Positions 48,016 through 56,084 are shown, counted from the stretch's first letter. The stretch is 64,000 nucleotides of DNA from Sphingomonas lacunae (GCF_012979535.1 NZ_CP053015.1:2790001-2854000); one strand, 5' to 3'. Translations and numbers: made by a program. Notes: generated by a model not told the origin, from the sequence alone.

Positions 48016-48459
48016 TGTAGACTGATCGGCTGCCTCACGCAACCTGGCCAACAAGCTCGATAGCTGCGTCCGCTCATCGGGAGAAAGGCAAGCCAGCAAT
48101 TCGCGCTCCATGGCAAGGGCTACTGGGGCAATCTCCTCATAAAGCGATTGTCCAGCATCAGTTAGCGCCAGCAGATGCGACCGGCCGTCACGCTCGCTGG
48201 CCGCGCGGGAGACAAGGCCCCTGTCGGTCAGGGCGGCGGAAGCGCGGCTGACCGTCACCTTGTCCATCCGAGTGGCATGCACCAGATCCCGCTGGGTCAT
48301 CGCCGTCCCCTGCCCCAGCACGGCCATTAGCCGCCACTCCGGGATCTTGAGGCCGAACCGGACCTGATACTGGCGAGCGATCCTGTCCGAAACGGCATTG
48401 GAGGCAATTGACAGTTGATAGGGAAGAAAGGCGGAGAGGTTCAGTTGCTGGTTTGGCAT
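48013..48459 (-). CDS. MarR-family transcriptional regulator
   Basis: With the ATG at 48459 the protein has 148 residues; a TTG at 48468 overlapping the maiA stop is possible but leaves no room for its ribosome site. A winged helix spans about residues 40-105: MTQRDLVHATRMDKVTVSRA is the recognition helix and RDGRSHLLALTDAG the wing. N- and C-terminal helices form the dimer interface. It lies between maiA and hppD and probably represses the tyrosine genes, sensing an aromatic intermediate. Confidence 0.9.
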   Translation of the reverse strand: MPNQQLNLSAFLPYQLSIASNAVSDRIARQYQVRFGLKIPEWRLMAVLGQGTAMTQRDLVHATRMDKVTVSRASAALTDRGLVSRAASERDGRSHLLALTDAGQSLYEEIAPVALAMERELLACLSPDERTQLSSLLARLREAADQST

Positions 48460-48464
48460 CGCAT

Positions 48465-49103
48465 TCAATCCTGTGGCTTGACCCGTTCGGGCGCCGCCGC
48501 CGCAAATGCCTCAAGCCCCAGCGCATTGGCTTCACAGGTTGCCAAGGTCGGGAAAGAGGCAAGGGAAATATCATAGCGGCGGGCATTGGCCAGTTGGGGG
48601 ACGAGGAAAATGTCAGCGATGTTGGGCGTATCCCCGCCCAGAAAAGGGCCCGCGCCCTGTGCCATCGCTTCCAGTGCCGTCAATCCTTCGACAACCCAGT
48701 GGATATACCAGCGGTCACGAACTTCGTCGCGCAAGCCCAGGTCGTGGGTCAGATATTTGAGCACGCGAAGATTGTTCAGCGGATGGATATCACAGGCAAT
48801 CGCCATAGTCATGGCCAAAGCCCCGGCCCGTTCCACAGGGTCTTCGGGTATCAGGCGCGGCTCGGGATATGTCCGATCCAACCAATCAATGATGGCGAAG
48901 CTTTGCGTGAATACCAGACCATCCACCTCCAACGCGGGCACAAGCCCTTGTGGATTCAACGCAAGGTAGGCGTCGCTTCTCTGATCGCCGGCGAGCAGGC
49001 TGGTTGGCACCGAGTGATAATTCACACCCTTCAGATTCAAGGCAATGCGGACGCGGTAACTGGCCGAGGAACGGAAATAATCGTGGAGAACGGGATCGGT
49101 CAT
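48465..49103 (-). CDS. maiA: Maleylacetoacetate isomerase (zeta-class GST)
   Basis: MaiA isomerises maleylacetoacetate to fumarylacetoacetate with glutathione. The ATG at 49103 overlaps the cytochrome gene stop (ATGA) and gives 212 residues. The thioredoxin-fold N-terminus has the zeta signature FRSSASYRVRIALNLKGV, where the usual Ser-Ser-Cys reads Ser-Ser-Ala, a common bacterial variant. The GST C-domain has DIHPLNNLRVLKYL and GDTPNIADIFLVPQ. It fits between HppD and FAH in the pathway. Confidence 0.93.
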   Translation of the reverse strand: MTDPVLHDYFRSSASYRVRIALNLKGVNYHSVPTSLLAGDQRSDAYLALNPQGLVPALEVDGLVFTQSFAIIDWLDRTYPEPRLIPEDPVERAGALAMTMAIACDIHPLNNLRVLKYLTHDLGLRDEVRDRWYIHWVVEGLTALEAMAQGAGPFLGGDTPNIADIFLVPQLANARRYDISLASFPTLATCEANALGLEAFAAAAPERVKPQD

Positions 49104-50167
49104 GGCCGGGCCTCCGATGCAGGGGGTGTTCCGGCGGGCATGGCCGCGATCCACTCATCAATCAAGCGCAGACCCTCCCGATGGACCACGGCCCTACCCA
49201 GTTCCGGCATGGCAATGCCGGGATCGGTGCTGCCCATCCGATAGGCAAGAATCGAATGTTCAGGATGACCGGGGGCAATAGCATAGTCATGACCGCCACT
49301 GCCCCGCCCAGCCGCCACGGGTCGTTTGAACAAGCCAGTCGTCATTGACGGCGGCCGTTCATATTCCAGAAAGAGGCCGCTGTTGGAGGCACTGCCACGT
49401 GGGTTGTGGCAATGCGCACAGTTCACATCGAGATAGGCGCGGGCGCGGGCATCGAGGCTGCCGGTTCCGGCATCGTCCCAGCGCGGCATGGACGCCAAGG
49501 TCCAGTCGGCGCCGGTAACAAGGGCGCGGGCTGGCGCTGCCAATTCCATGTTGCGCAATTTAGGCCCGATGGGCGTCACCGCGCCGGAAAGTTCGTGGCA
49601 GGTCTTGCACTGGTTACGATTGGGCACGGCATAGCTGATGCTGTAGCGATTGCCCGCAGAATCGGCGAAATCGACCATCTGTCGTGCGCCAGCGACGCGC
49701 AAATCAGCATCGCTGCCATCCGGACGCCAAATATAGGGGAGCGCAACCCAGCCGCTCGCCCGGCGCAGCAACAGCCGCGTCTCGATGGTGCGATAGCTGC
49801 CGTCCGCCTGGGGGTAGCCAAAGCTCTTGATCAGTGCCGTGCCGACAGGAAATTCGATCAATCCGTCGGCATTAGCATGCATCCGCGAGCCCTGCGGGAC
49901 ATAGATGTAGCGCCGCTTCTCCGCATAATCACTGAAGAGAGGCGTCGCCAGCGTATAGGGAATCAGCAACGGTGACGGGCGATCGGGTGATCCGAGGAAG
50001 AAGCCATAGGCCGACAGCGTCGGCGCATTGGACTCCCCGGTAATGACAGCGTCGGCAACCGCCAGATTCGTCCCTTGGGCAGGCAGGACCGCGAGCATGG
50101 CAAGGGCGGCGAACATGGCCACCCCCGCCCGGGCTAACCAACGAGACGAGAGGGACGCGAGCATCAT
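49100..50167 (-). CDS. SO2930-family diheme c-type cytochrome
   Basis: The 355-residue protein has an N-terminal signal segment (about residues 8-32, ending VLPAQG) and two haem c sites, CKTCH at 187-191 and CAHCH at 250-254. It is therefore exported and matured in the periplasm. The N-terminal half contains YTLATPLFSDYAEKRRYIYV and ALIKSFGYPQADGS, typical of the SO2930/TIGR03806 group. It overlaps the beta-helix gene stop as TGATG. These two families are a known pair; the substrate or electron partner is unknown. Confidence 0.87.
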   Translation of the reverse strand: MMLASLSSRWLARAGVAMFAALAMLAVLPAQGTNLAVADAVITGESNAPTLSAYGFFLGSPDRPSPLLIPYTLATPLFSDYAEKRRYIYVPQGSRMHANADGLIEFPVGTALIKSFGYPQADGSYRTIETRLLLRRASGWVALPYIWRPDGSDADLRVAGARQMVDFADSAGNRYSISYAVPNRNQCKTCHELSGAVTPIGPKLRNMELAAPARALVTGADWTLASMPRWDDAGTGSLDARARAYLDVNCAHCHNPRGSASNSGLFLEYERPPSMTTGLFKRPVAAGRGSGGHDYAIAPGHPEHSILAYRMGSTDPGIAMPELGRAVVHREGLRLIDEWIAAMPAGTPPASEARP

Positions 50168-51375
50168 CAGGGCGCGGCGGCGGCCGCTTCCATGCTGGCA
50201 GGCAGCACCACGGCGGCGACACGTGGCCAATTGGCTTCGCCGGACAGATCAACCGGTGCCGGCGACGCCGCCGATACGGGCTGTGCCAGATCAGGCAGGT
50301 TGAGGGTCAGCGCGGCGACATCATCGGCAATGCGGATGTCAGTTCCGGCCCCGTCCCACATGACCGGCGGCAGGCTGCCCCCAAAGGCCTGAGCCATTTC
50401 CGCACCACCGGGCAAGCCCGGCTGAAAGCCGGCGCGACCGTGCCGGTTGCCCATCGCCCGAATGCGCATCGGCATGGGCTGGTAATCGGCAGGCGTCGAA
50501 CCATAGCGATAACCAGTGATCATGATGTTTGACGTGCCATTCCCGTCAAATTCATTGTCGAAGATTTCAACGTCGCGATTGGCCATGACAATGACACCCG
50601 ATCCGGCAGGGACTGTGGCGACAATATTGCCCGCTGGCGCGAAGTTGGGCGTCATGTTGTTGACGATGATATTGTCGAACACACGGACACTGTGACCACC
50701 CTGTTGCGGCAGGCCCGGCAGGTCGAACACCAAAATGCCACCAGTGTTGCCAGTCGCCAGATTGTCATGGACGTCTGCGTTATAGCTGTTCTCTATCTCT
50801 ATGCCGGCGACATTCTGCACCGCCGTCGATTCCCGCACGATGATGTGGCGGGATTGGCCGACATAAATGCCGGCGTCACTGGCGCCGCGAACGGTAACGC
50901 CATCAACCAGCACATATTCGCTTTCGACGGGATAGATTCCATAGGCGCCGTTGGTCGTGCGTGGCTCACCGGACCAGTCAACACGCAGGGATAGATAAAC
51001 GATGCGATCGGCATTCTTTGACTTGATGCCGTCTCCGCGGGTGTCGCGGACGGTAAAATCCCGCAGCACGACATCGTCGGATGTGACCAGCAGCCCTTCA
51101 CCCGCGCCTTGCTGGCCGGAAAAATCGAGGATCGTCTGTTCAATGCCGGCACCGCGCACCGTCACCCCGTCAACGTCGAGGCTGAGGCCGTCGGTCAGGC
51201 GGAATGTGCCCGGACCGATGCGCACCACATCACCCGGCTGGGCGTTGATCAGTGCTTCCTGAAGGCGGGTCTGGGCGTCGTCTCCGGCAGCCACCTCTAT
51301 CGTCCTCGCCTCGACCGTCGTGGCGGCAACCAGGGCAAGCGCACTGCCTAACAGCGATGTCAATTGATGCTTCAT
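50167..51375 (-). CDS. Exported parallel beta-helix protein (TIGR03805-like)
   Basis: With the ATG at 51375 it has 402 residues. A signal peptide ends near TTVEA, then comes a right-handed parallel beta-helix with repeated units such as GVTVRGAGIEQTILDFSG, NIVATVPAGSGVIVMANRDV and NEFDGNGTSNIMITGY, resembling pectate-lyase-like folds. A C-terminal domain of about 80 residues follows. It pairs with the SO2930-type cytochrome, overlapping it at TGATG. Function is not established; a periplasmic polysaccharide- or lipid-related role is guesswork. Confidence 0.85.
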   Translation of the reverse strand: MKHQLTSLLGSALALVAATTVEARTIEVAAGDDAQTRLQEALINAQPGDVVRIGPGTFRLTDGLSLDVDGVTVRGAGIEQTILDFSGQQGAGEGLLVTSDDVVLRDFTVRDTRGDGIKSKNADRIVYLSLRVDWSGEPRTTNGAYGIYPVESEYVLVDGVTVRGASDAGIYVGQSRHIIVRESTAVQNVAGIEIENSYNADVHDNLATGNTGGILVFDLPGLPQQGGHSVRVFDNIIVNNMTPNFAPAGNIVATVPAGSGVIVMANRDVEIFDNEFDGNGTSNIMITGYRYGSTPADYQPMPMRIRAMGNRHGRAGFQPGLPGGAEMAQAFGGSLPPVMWDGAGTDIRIADDVAALTLNLPDLAQPVSAASPAPVDLSGEANWPRVAAVVLPASMEAAAAAP

Positions 51376-51450
51376 ATCTGTCTCTCCCCACTGCATAGTG
51401 CCGGGACGAGCGGCCGTTGCCAAGAGCCGCCAAACAATGAGGAGAAAGCC

Positions 51451-51879
51451 ATGTTGCGACGTCTGGCCTTGATCGCCCTGCCGCTGACGGCAATGGTGGC
51501 GACGAGCGGCACCGCGCAATCAAGCGCCAATATTGCCGGCCGCTGGCGGACCGATGATGGCAATGCGATCATCCTCGTTGCTCCTTGTGCCGGCAACGCC
51601 CGGCAATTTTGCGGGCGCATCACCCAGATGACCAACCCGACGCTGGCGCGGGCGACCGACACCAACAATCCGGACGAATCGCTGCGGTCCCGGCCGCTGG
51701 TCGGCGTGCCGGTGCTGACCGGCCTGACCCCCAGCGGGCAGCGCTTCACCGGGCGAGGGTATAGCCCCGAGGAAGGCCGCAATTTCAATGCGACAGTCCA
51801 TGTCGAAAACGGCCGGCTGAACGTACGCGGCTGTGTCGCCGTCTTCTGCCGGACGGTAGTGTGGACCCGGGCGCAGTGA
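51451..51879 (+). CDS. DUF2147 exported protein
   Basis: The 142-residue protein starts at ATG 51451 after GAGGAG, with a signal peptide ending TSGTAQ. The DUF2147 pattern is clear: IAGRWRTDDGNAIILVAPC, FCGRITQMTNPTLA, DTNNPDESLRSRPLVGVPV, and RGYSPEEGRNFNATVHV then LNVRGCVAVFCRTVVWTR. Four cysteines could form two disulfides. The family is periplasmic with no firm function. It is divergent from the beta-helix gene across 75 bases. Confidence 0.88.
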   Translation: MLRRLALIALPLTAMVATSGTAQSSANIAGRWRTDDGNAIILVAPCAGNARQFCGRITQMTNPTLARATDTNNPDESLRSRPLVGVPVLTGLTPSGQRFTGRGYSPEEGRNFNATVHVENGRLNVRGCVAVFCRTVVWTRAQ

Positions 51880-52186
51880 CGGTCCAAACGGCGAGAAAAT
51901 TCATCTGAATTACGGTAATCCGCCGCGCAACCGGTTGACACTGGTTGACACTCCAGAGGGATGATTCAACGGCCGCCTGCGGGTTTCAGCGGTGATTTGC
52001 GGGTGTGGTGTAAACATAATACAGTGAGCCTGTGCCGTGCATCCGCACAATCGCGGCACCTGGCGTTGGTGTGATGCGCCCCTGCCTTCGCAATGGCCCA
52101 ATGGCATCAGCTGGCCAAGCGACGGCCATCGACGAGTCTCTCACAGATGCGGCCATGTAGGAAAGCGAAATAGGATCAGTGCCTTG
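51880..52186. other. Gene-free stretch with a 10-bp direct repeat
   Basis: No gene is supported in these 307 bases. GGTTGACACT occurs twice in tandem at 51933-51942 and 51943-51952, giving two TTGACA hexamers ten bases apart, which might be a -35 element or an operator. A small minus-strand frame across 51910-52107 has no ribosome site or family match. Confidence 0.5.
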
Positions 52187-52885
52187 TCAGGGCGTGTCGC
52201 CGAGGATCCACGCCACGCCTTCGAGCGCGTGGAGGCGGGTGGAATCGAAGATCGGCAGCACATTGGCCTCTGTATCGACCAGCATCGACAGTTCGGTGCT
52301 GGCGAGCGCCACCGCGTCGACATCCTGCTGATCCCATTTGGTGATCAGCGTCTTCAGCTCGCGCTCGGAGGATTTTTCCACCCTGCCCTGCATCAGCTCG
52401 TCATAGATGATGCGATCGACCATGGTGACGGTGGCCTCGTCAATCGGCGCGAGGCTGACGCCATGGCCAACAATGCGCTGGCGGTACCATTTCTCGCTCA
52501 TGACATTGCGGGTGCCGAGCAGTGCGGCGGTCTTGATACCGGCGGCCTTCATTGCCCGCCCGACGGGATCGACGATGTTGATGATCGGGATGCTGATCCC
52601 GGCCTGCACCTGATCGGCGACCTTGTACATCGAGTTGGCGCAGATGAGCAGCGCTGTGGCACCTGCAGCTTCGAGCCTGCGGGCGCTGTCAGTCAGCACG
52701 CTGGTGGCATGGGCCCATTGCTCATCGGTCGACAGGCGGGCGAGATCGCAGAAATTGAGGCTTTCGATGACCAAGGGTGGCGAGCAGGCCGGACCCGAGC
52801 GGCGCTGTGTTTCGCTATTGATCATCCGGTAATAGCTTTCGGTGGCGGCCCAGCTGATGCCACCGATGAGTCCCAGTTTGCGCAA
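52187..52885 (-). CDS. Asp/Glu racemase family protein, second cysteine missing
   Basis: The 232-residue protein matches the two-domain aspartate/glutamate racemase family (MRKLGLIGGISWAATESYYRM). These cofactor-independent enzymes use two cysteines. The first is kept at Cys82 in LICANSMYKV, but the second site, usually GCTE, reads ASTE (Ser196), and the neighbouring His of the first motif is Tyr87. Racemase activity is therefore doubtful; a one-sided proton transfer or binding role is possible. The start is TTG at 52885 with AGGGA seven bases upstream. It stands alone between the gap and the palindromic repeat. Confidence 0.82.
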   Translation of the reverse strand: MRKLGLIGGISWAATESYYRMINSETQRRSGPACSPPLVIESLNFCDLARLSTDEQWAHATSVLTDSARRLEAAGATALLICANSMYKVADQVQAGISIPIINIVDPVGRAMKAAGIKTAALLGTRNVMSEKWYRQRIVGHGVSLAPIDEATVTMVDRIIYDELMQGRVEKSSERELKTLITKWDQQDVDAVALASTELSMLVDTEANVLPIFDSTRLHALEGVAWILGDTP

Positions 52886-52909
52886 CTTATGTTCCCTTTA
52901 GTCCCTGAT

Positions 52910-52992
52910 CGTCATTGCGAGCGAAGCGACGCAATCCAGTGTTGGCTCAGACCGCCCTAGATTGCTTCGTCGCTGCGCTCCTCGCAATGACG
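52910..52992. repeat. Sphingomonad-type interspersed palindromic element
   Basis: CGTCATTGCGAG at 52910-52921 and its complement CTCGCAATGACG at 52981-52992 bracket an imperfect inverted repeat whose inner arms include GCGACGCAATCCAG and CTAGATTGCTTCGTCGC. Elements of this wording recur between genes in sphingomonad and related genomes from my general knowledge. It is non-coding, and may fold into a hairpin at the end of the racemase or pntB messages. Confidence 0.75.
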
Positions 52993-53000
52993 TTGATTAA

Positions 53001-53084
53001 TGCGCCAAGGCTTTGACGCCCTCATGTCGTCAGTGCGCCAAGGCTTTGACGCCCTCATGTCGTCAGTGCGCCAAGGCTTTGACG
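53001..53084. repeat. 33-bp tandem duplication of the pntB 3' end
   Basis: A unit starting TGCGCCAAGGCTTTGACG occurs at 53001-53033, 53034-53066 and, partly, from 53067 (identical for 18 bases). The third copy is the real end of pntB, coding VKALAH and, with copy two, its stop. The 33-base length equals eleven codons, so the last codons and stop of pntB have been copied twice into the downstream spacer. Confidence 0.9.
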
Positions 53085-54517
53085 ATGTCCTCGCACATCT
53101 TTTTTGCGTCGGCGAGCAGCATCATCGTCTGGTCCATGTAGAAGACGTCATTGTCGACGCCGGCATAGCCCACCCCGCCCATGCTGCGCTTGACAAAGAA
53201 AATGGTCTTGGCCTTGTCCACATCGAACACCGGCATGCCATAGATGGGTGAGGATTTGTCGGTCTTGGCGGCCGGATTGACCACGTCATTGGCGCCGATG
53301 ATGAAGGCAACGTCGGCCTGGGCGAATTCGCTGTTGATGTCCTCCAGCTCGAACACCTCGTCATAGGGCACATTGGCTTCGGCCAGCAGGACGTTCATGT
53401 GGCCGGGCATGCGACCCGCGACCGGGTGGATGGCATATTTGACCGAAACGCCCTCTTTTTTGAGCAGGTCCGCCATCTCGCGCAGGGCATGCTGGGCCTG
53501 CGCCACCGCCATGCCATAGCCGGGGATGATGATGACGCTGTCGGCCTGTTTCATCATATAGGCGGCGTCTTCGGCCGAGCCGCGCTTCCACGGCCGCTGT
53601 TCCCTGGCCTCACCGCCACCGACCGAGGCATCAGCGCCAAAGCCACCGGCGATGACGCTGATGAAGCTGCGGTTCATCGCCTTGCACATGATGTAGGAAA
53701 GGATCGCCCCCGACGAACCGACCAGCGCGCCGGTGATGATCATCGCGCTGTTGCCAAGCGTGAAGCCCATGGCGGCAGCGGCCCAGCCCGAATAGCTGTT
53801 GAGCATCGACACGACGACCGGCATGTCGGCGCCGCCGATGGGGATGATCAGCAGGAAACCGATGACAAAGGCGAGGACTGTGATCGTCCAGAACACCCAC
53901 GGGCTCTGATCGACAGTGAAATAACCGGTCAGACCGAGGATGACGGCAATGGTGCCAAGGTTGATCAGGTGACGGGCGGGCAACAGGATCGGCGCACCCG
54001 ACATTTTGCCGGCGAGTTTCAGGAAAGCGATGACCGAGCCCGAGAAGGTGATGGCGCCGATGGCTGCGCCCAGGCCCATTTCGACCCGGCTGACCGGGGA
54101 AATCACCCCATCTGCGCCAGCAATGCCAAAGCCCTGTGGTGCCAGAAAGGCGGCAGCAGCGACGGCAACAGCCGCAAGGCCGACGAGACTGTGGAAGGCG
54201 GCGACCAGCTGCGGCATGTCGGTCATGGCGATGCGGCGGGCGGTGACGATGCCGATGACCGCACCCAGCGCCAGAGCGGCGACGATCATGCCGATGACGG
54301 TTATGTCAGGCCCGACATAGCTGTTGGTCGCATCCCCCAGCTTCATCGGCACATGGGTAACCAGCGTGGTGGCCACGGCGATCGCCATGCCGGCCATGCC
54401 GAAACGGTTGCCGCGTTGCGAGGTCGATGGGCTCGACAGGCCGCGCAGCGACAGGATGAAGCAGACGCCGGCGACGAGATAGGCGAGCAGCGCCCAGGCG
54501 GGAGTGGCGTGTTCCAT
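53063..54517 (-). CDS. pntB: NAD(P) transhydrogenase subunit beta
   Basis: PntB carries the membrane proton channel and the NADP(H)-binding domain III of the proton-translocating transhydrogenase, making NADPH from NADH. The 484-residue protein has about nine membrane segments, then domain III with IIPGYGMAVAQAQHALREMA, HPVAGRMPGHMNVLLAEANV and IGANDVVNPAAKTD. It starts five bases after the pntA2 stop. Its last codons are tandemly duplicated downstream. Confidence 0.96.
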   Translation of the reverse strand: MEHATPAWALLAYLVAGVCFILSLRGLSSPSTSQRGNRFGMAGMAIAVATTLVTHVPMKLGDATNSYVGPDITVIGMIVAALALGAVIGIVTARRIAMTDMPQLVAAFHSLVGLAAVAVAAAAFLAPQGFGIAGADGVISPVSRVEMGLGAAIGAITFSGSVIAFLKLAGKMSGAPILLPARHLINLGTIAVILGLTGYFTVDQSPWVFWTITVLAFVIGFLLIIPIGGADMPVVVSMLNSYSGWAAAAMGFTLGNSAMIITGALVGSSGAILSYIMCKAMNRSFISVIAGGFGADASVGGGEAREQRPWKRGSAEDAAYMMKQADSVIIIPGYGMAVAQAQHALREMADLLKKEGVSVKYAIHPVAGRMPGHMNVLLAEANVPYDEVFELEDINSEFAQADVAFIIGANDVVNPAAKTDKSSPIYGMPVFDVDKAKTIFFVKRSMGGVGYAGVDNDVFYMDQTMMLLADAKKMCEDIVKALAH

Positions 54518-54522
54518 GGCGC

Positions 54523-54816
54523 TCAGCGATCCTTCTTCTTGTACATCGCGAGCATCCGCGCGGTGACGGCAAAGCCACCGAAGATGTTGATGCTGGCCAT
54601 GACAATCGCGGCGAGGCCGAGCCAGCGCGCCGTGGTGCCACCCGCGCCGATCGCGGGCGCGGCCGCCGCAATCAGCGCGCCGACAATGATCACCGAGGAA
54701 ATGGCGTTGGTCACCGCCATCAGCGGCGTGTGCAGTGCCGGGGTAACCGACCAGACCACATAATAGCCGACGAAACAGGCCATCACGAAAATCGACAGAA
54801 TCGAGATGAAGTCCAT
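54523..54816 (-). CDS. pntAB: NAD(P) transhydrogenase subunit alpha, part 2 (membrane)
   Basis: This is the membrane part of the alpha subunit, split off as its own gene as in other Alphaproteobacteria. With the ATG at 54816 (MDFISILSIFVMACFVGYYV) it has 97 residues and three to four membrane segments, including TPALHTPLMAVTNAISSVII. It starts ten bases after the pntA1 stop with AGGA upstream. Confidence 0.94.
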   Translation of the reverse strand: MDFISILSIFVMACFVGYYVVWSVTPALHTPLMAVTNAISSVIIVGALIAAAAPAIGAGGTTARWLGLAAIVMASINIFGGFAVTARMLAMYKKKDR

Positions 54817-54826
54817 GATCGTCGTC

Positions 54827-55951
54827 CTAACTGGCGAGCAACCGCTCATTGATGACCTTGCCGCCCTGGGTGAGGCGGATGGCGGTGCCGATTTCCTCGT
54901 CAAGGACGGGTTTGCCCGCTTCCTTGTCCCAGAAGGCGGAGAGGAAATTGTACAGATTGCGGCTGAACAGCGCCGAGGTATCGGCGGCGAGCGTCGAGGG
55001 GACATTCTGCGCGCCGATTATCTTGACGCCATGCTTGACCACGGTTTTGCCGGGCACTGACCCTTCGACATTGCCTCCGCTTTCCGCCGCGAGGTCAAAG
55101 ATGACGCTGCCGGCGCGCATGCTGGCGATCTGGGCATCGCTGATCAGGCGCGGGGCGGGACGGCCGGGAATCAGCGCAGTGGTGATGACAATGTCCTGCT
55201 TGGCTATGTGGCTGGAGACCAGCTCAGCCTGCGCCGCCTTGTATTCGTCGGACATTTCGGTGGCATAGCCGCCGGCGCCCTCACCCTCGATCCCTGCGAC
55301 GCTTTCGACGAAGATCGGCTTCGCGCCAAGGCTGAGGATCTGTTCCCTGGTCGCCGAGCGGACGTCGGTAGCGGAAACCTGCGCGCCCATGCGGCGGGCG
55401 GTGGCGATGGCTTGCAGTCCGGCAACGCCGACGCCCATGACAAAGCATTTGGCGGCATTCACCGTACCGGCGGCGGTCATCATCATCGGAAAGGCGCGGC
55501 CATAGGCGTTGGCGCTTTCAATCACCGCCTTGTAGCCGGCAAGGTTCGCCTGGCTGGAGAGAATGTCCATCGACTGGGCGCGGGTGATGCGCGGCATGAA
55601 CTCCATCGCCAGCGCTTCGAGACCCATGGCGGCATAGGCATCGACGCGCGCGCGCTCGCCAAAGGGATTGAGACCAGCGACCAGCCATGCGCCGGATTTG
55701 GCGCCGGCAAGGCTATCAGGCGACGGTCCCTGCACGCCGAGCAAAATGTCGGAATCGGCGATTGTTTGCGCGCGCGGCGCGACGGTCGCGCCGACTGCGG
55801 CATAATCCGCATCCGAGATGGAGGCCCCCTCACCAGCACCGGTTTCGACAGCGACAGTGGCGCCGAGTGAGATGAATTTCTTGATCGTTTCCGGTGTCGC
55901 GGCGACCCTGCGTTCGCCCGCTGTGGTTTCACGCAGGACCGCGATTTTCAT
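54827..55951 (-). CDS. pntAA: NAD(P) transhydrogenase subunit alpha, part 1 (NAD-binding)
   Basis: This cytosolic domain I binds NAD(H). The 374-residue protein resembles alanine dehydrogenase: MKIAVLRETTAGERRVAATP, the Rossmann loop FVMGVGVAGLQAIATARRMG near residue 170 and the RQD-loop-type region around SHIAKQDIVITTALIPGRPA. It starts 13 bases after the small subunit IV ORF and begins the pntAA-pntAB-pntB set. Confidence 0.96.
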   Translation of the reverse strand: MKIAVLRETTAGERRVAATPETIKKFISLGATVAVETGAGEGASISDADYAAVGATVAPRAQTIADSDILLGVQGPSPDSLAGAKSGAWLVAGLNPFGERARVDAYAAMGLEALAMEFMPRITRAQSMDILSSQANLAGYKAVIESANAYGRAFPMMMTAAGTVNAAKCFVMGVGVAGLQAIATARRMGAQVSATDVRSATREQILSLGAKPIFVESVAGIEGEGAGGYATEMSDEYKAAQAELVSSHIAKQDIVITTALIPGRPAPRLISDAQIASMRAGSVIFDLAAESGGNVEGSVPGKTVVKHGVKIIGAQNVPSTLAADTSALFSRNLYNFLSAFWDKEAGKPVLDEEIGTAIRLTQGGKVINERLLAS

Positions 55952-55964
55952 TACCGCGCTCCGA

Positions 55965-56084
55965 TCAGGAAATCAGGACGATGACGAGACCAGCAACAAG
56001 AACGCAGCCGATCGTTCCCCATTTGGTGAGGGTGAGAAAACCGGAATAGGTCTGTTCGGCAGCCTTGATGTCATTGTCAGCCAT
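55965..56084 (-). CDS. Tiny aa3-type oxidase subunit IV-like membrane protein
   Basis: A 39-residue frame starts at ATG 56084, preceded by AGGGA six bases away, and ends in TGA at 55965. It reads MADNDIKAAEQTYSGFLTL, then KWGTIGCVLVAGLVIVLIS, a short hydrophilic part plus one membrane helix. This matches the bacterial aa3-type cytochrome c oxidase subunit IV family. The gene lies directly upstream of pntAA and probably shares its message. No other oxidase genes are here, so its partner is unclear. Confidence 0.82.
   Translation of the reverse strand: MADNDIKAAEQTYSGFLTLTKWGTIGCVLVAGLVIVLIS

Noticed and set aside
51910-52107. 65-codon minus-strand frame in the gap before the racemase end
   Set aside because: No ribosome site, odd composition and no homology I recognise.
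52910-53084. CRISPR array suspected from neighbouring repeats
   Set aside because: The units are contiguous tandem copies without spacers, and no cas genes are present.
53000-53251. Plus-strand frame with a repeated MRQGFDALMSSV sequence
   Set aside because: The repetition is just the 33-bp tandem duplication of the pntB end read on the wrong strand, not a repeat protein.
53399-54763. 454-codon plus-strand frame opposite pntB
   Set aside because: Very rich in Asp/Gly/His/Arg, as expected for the complement of a membrane-protein gene, and without domain features.
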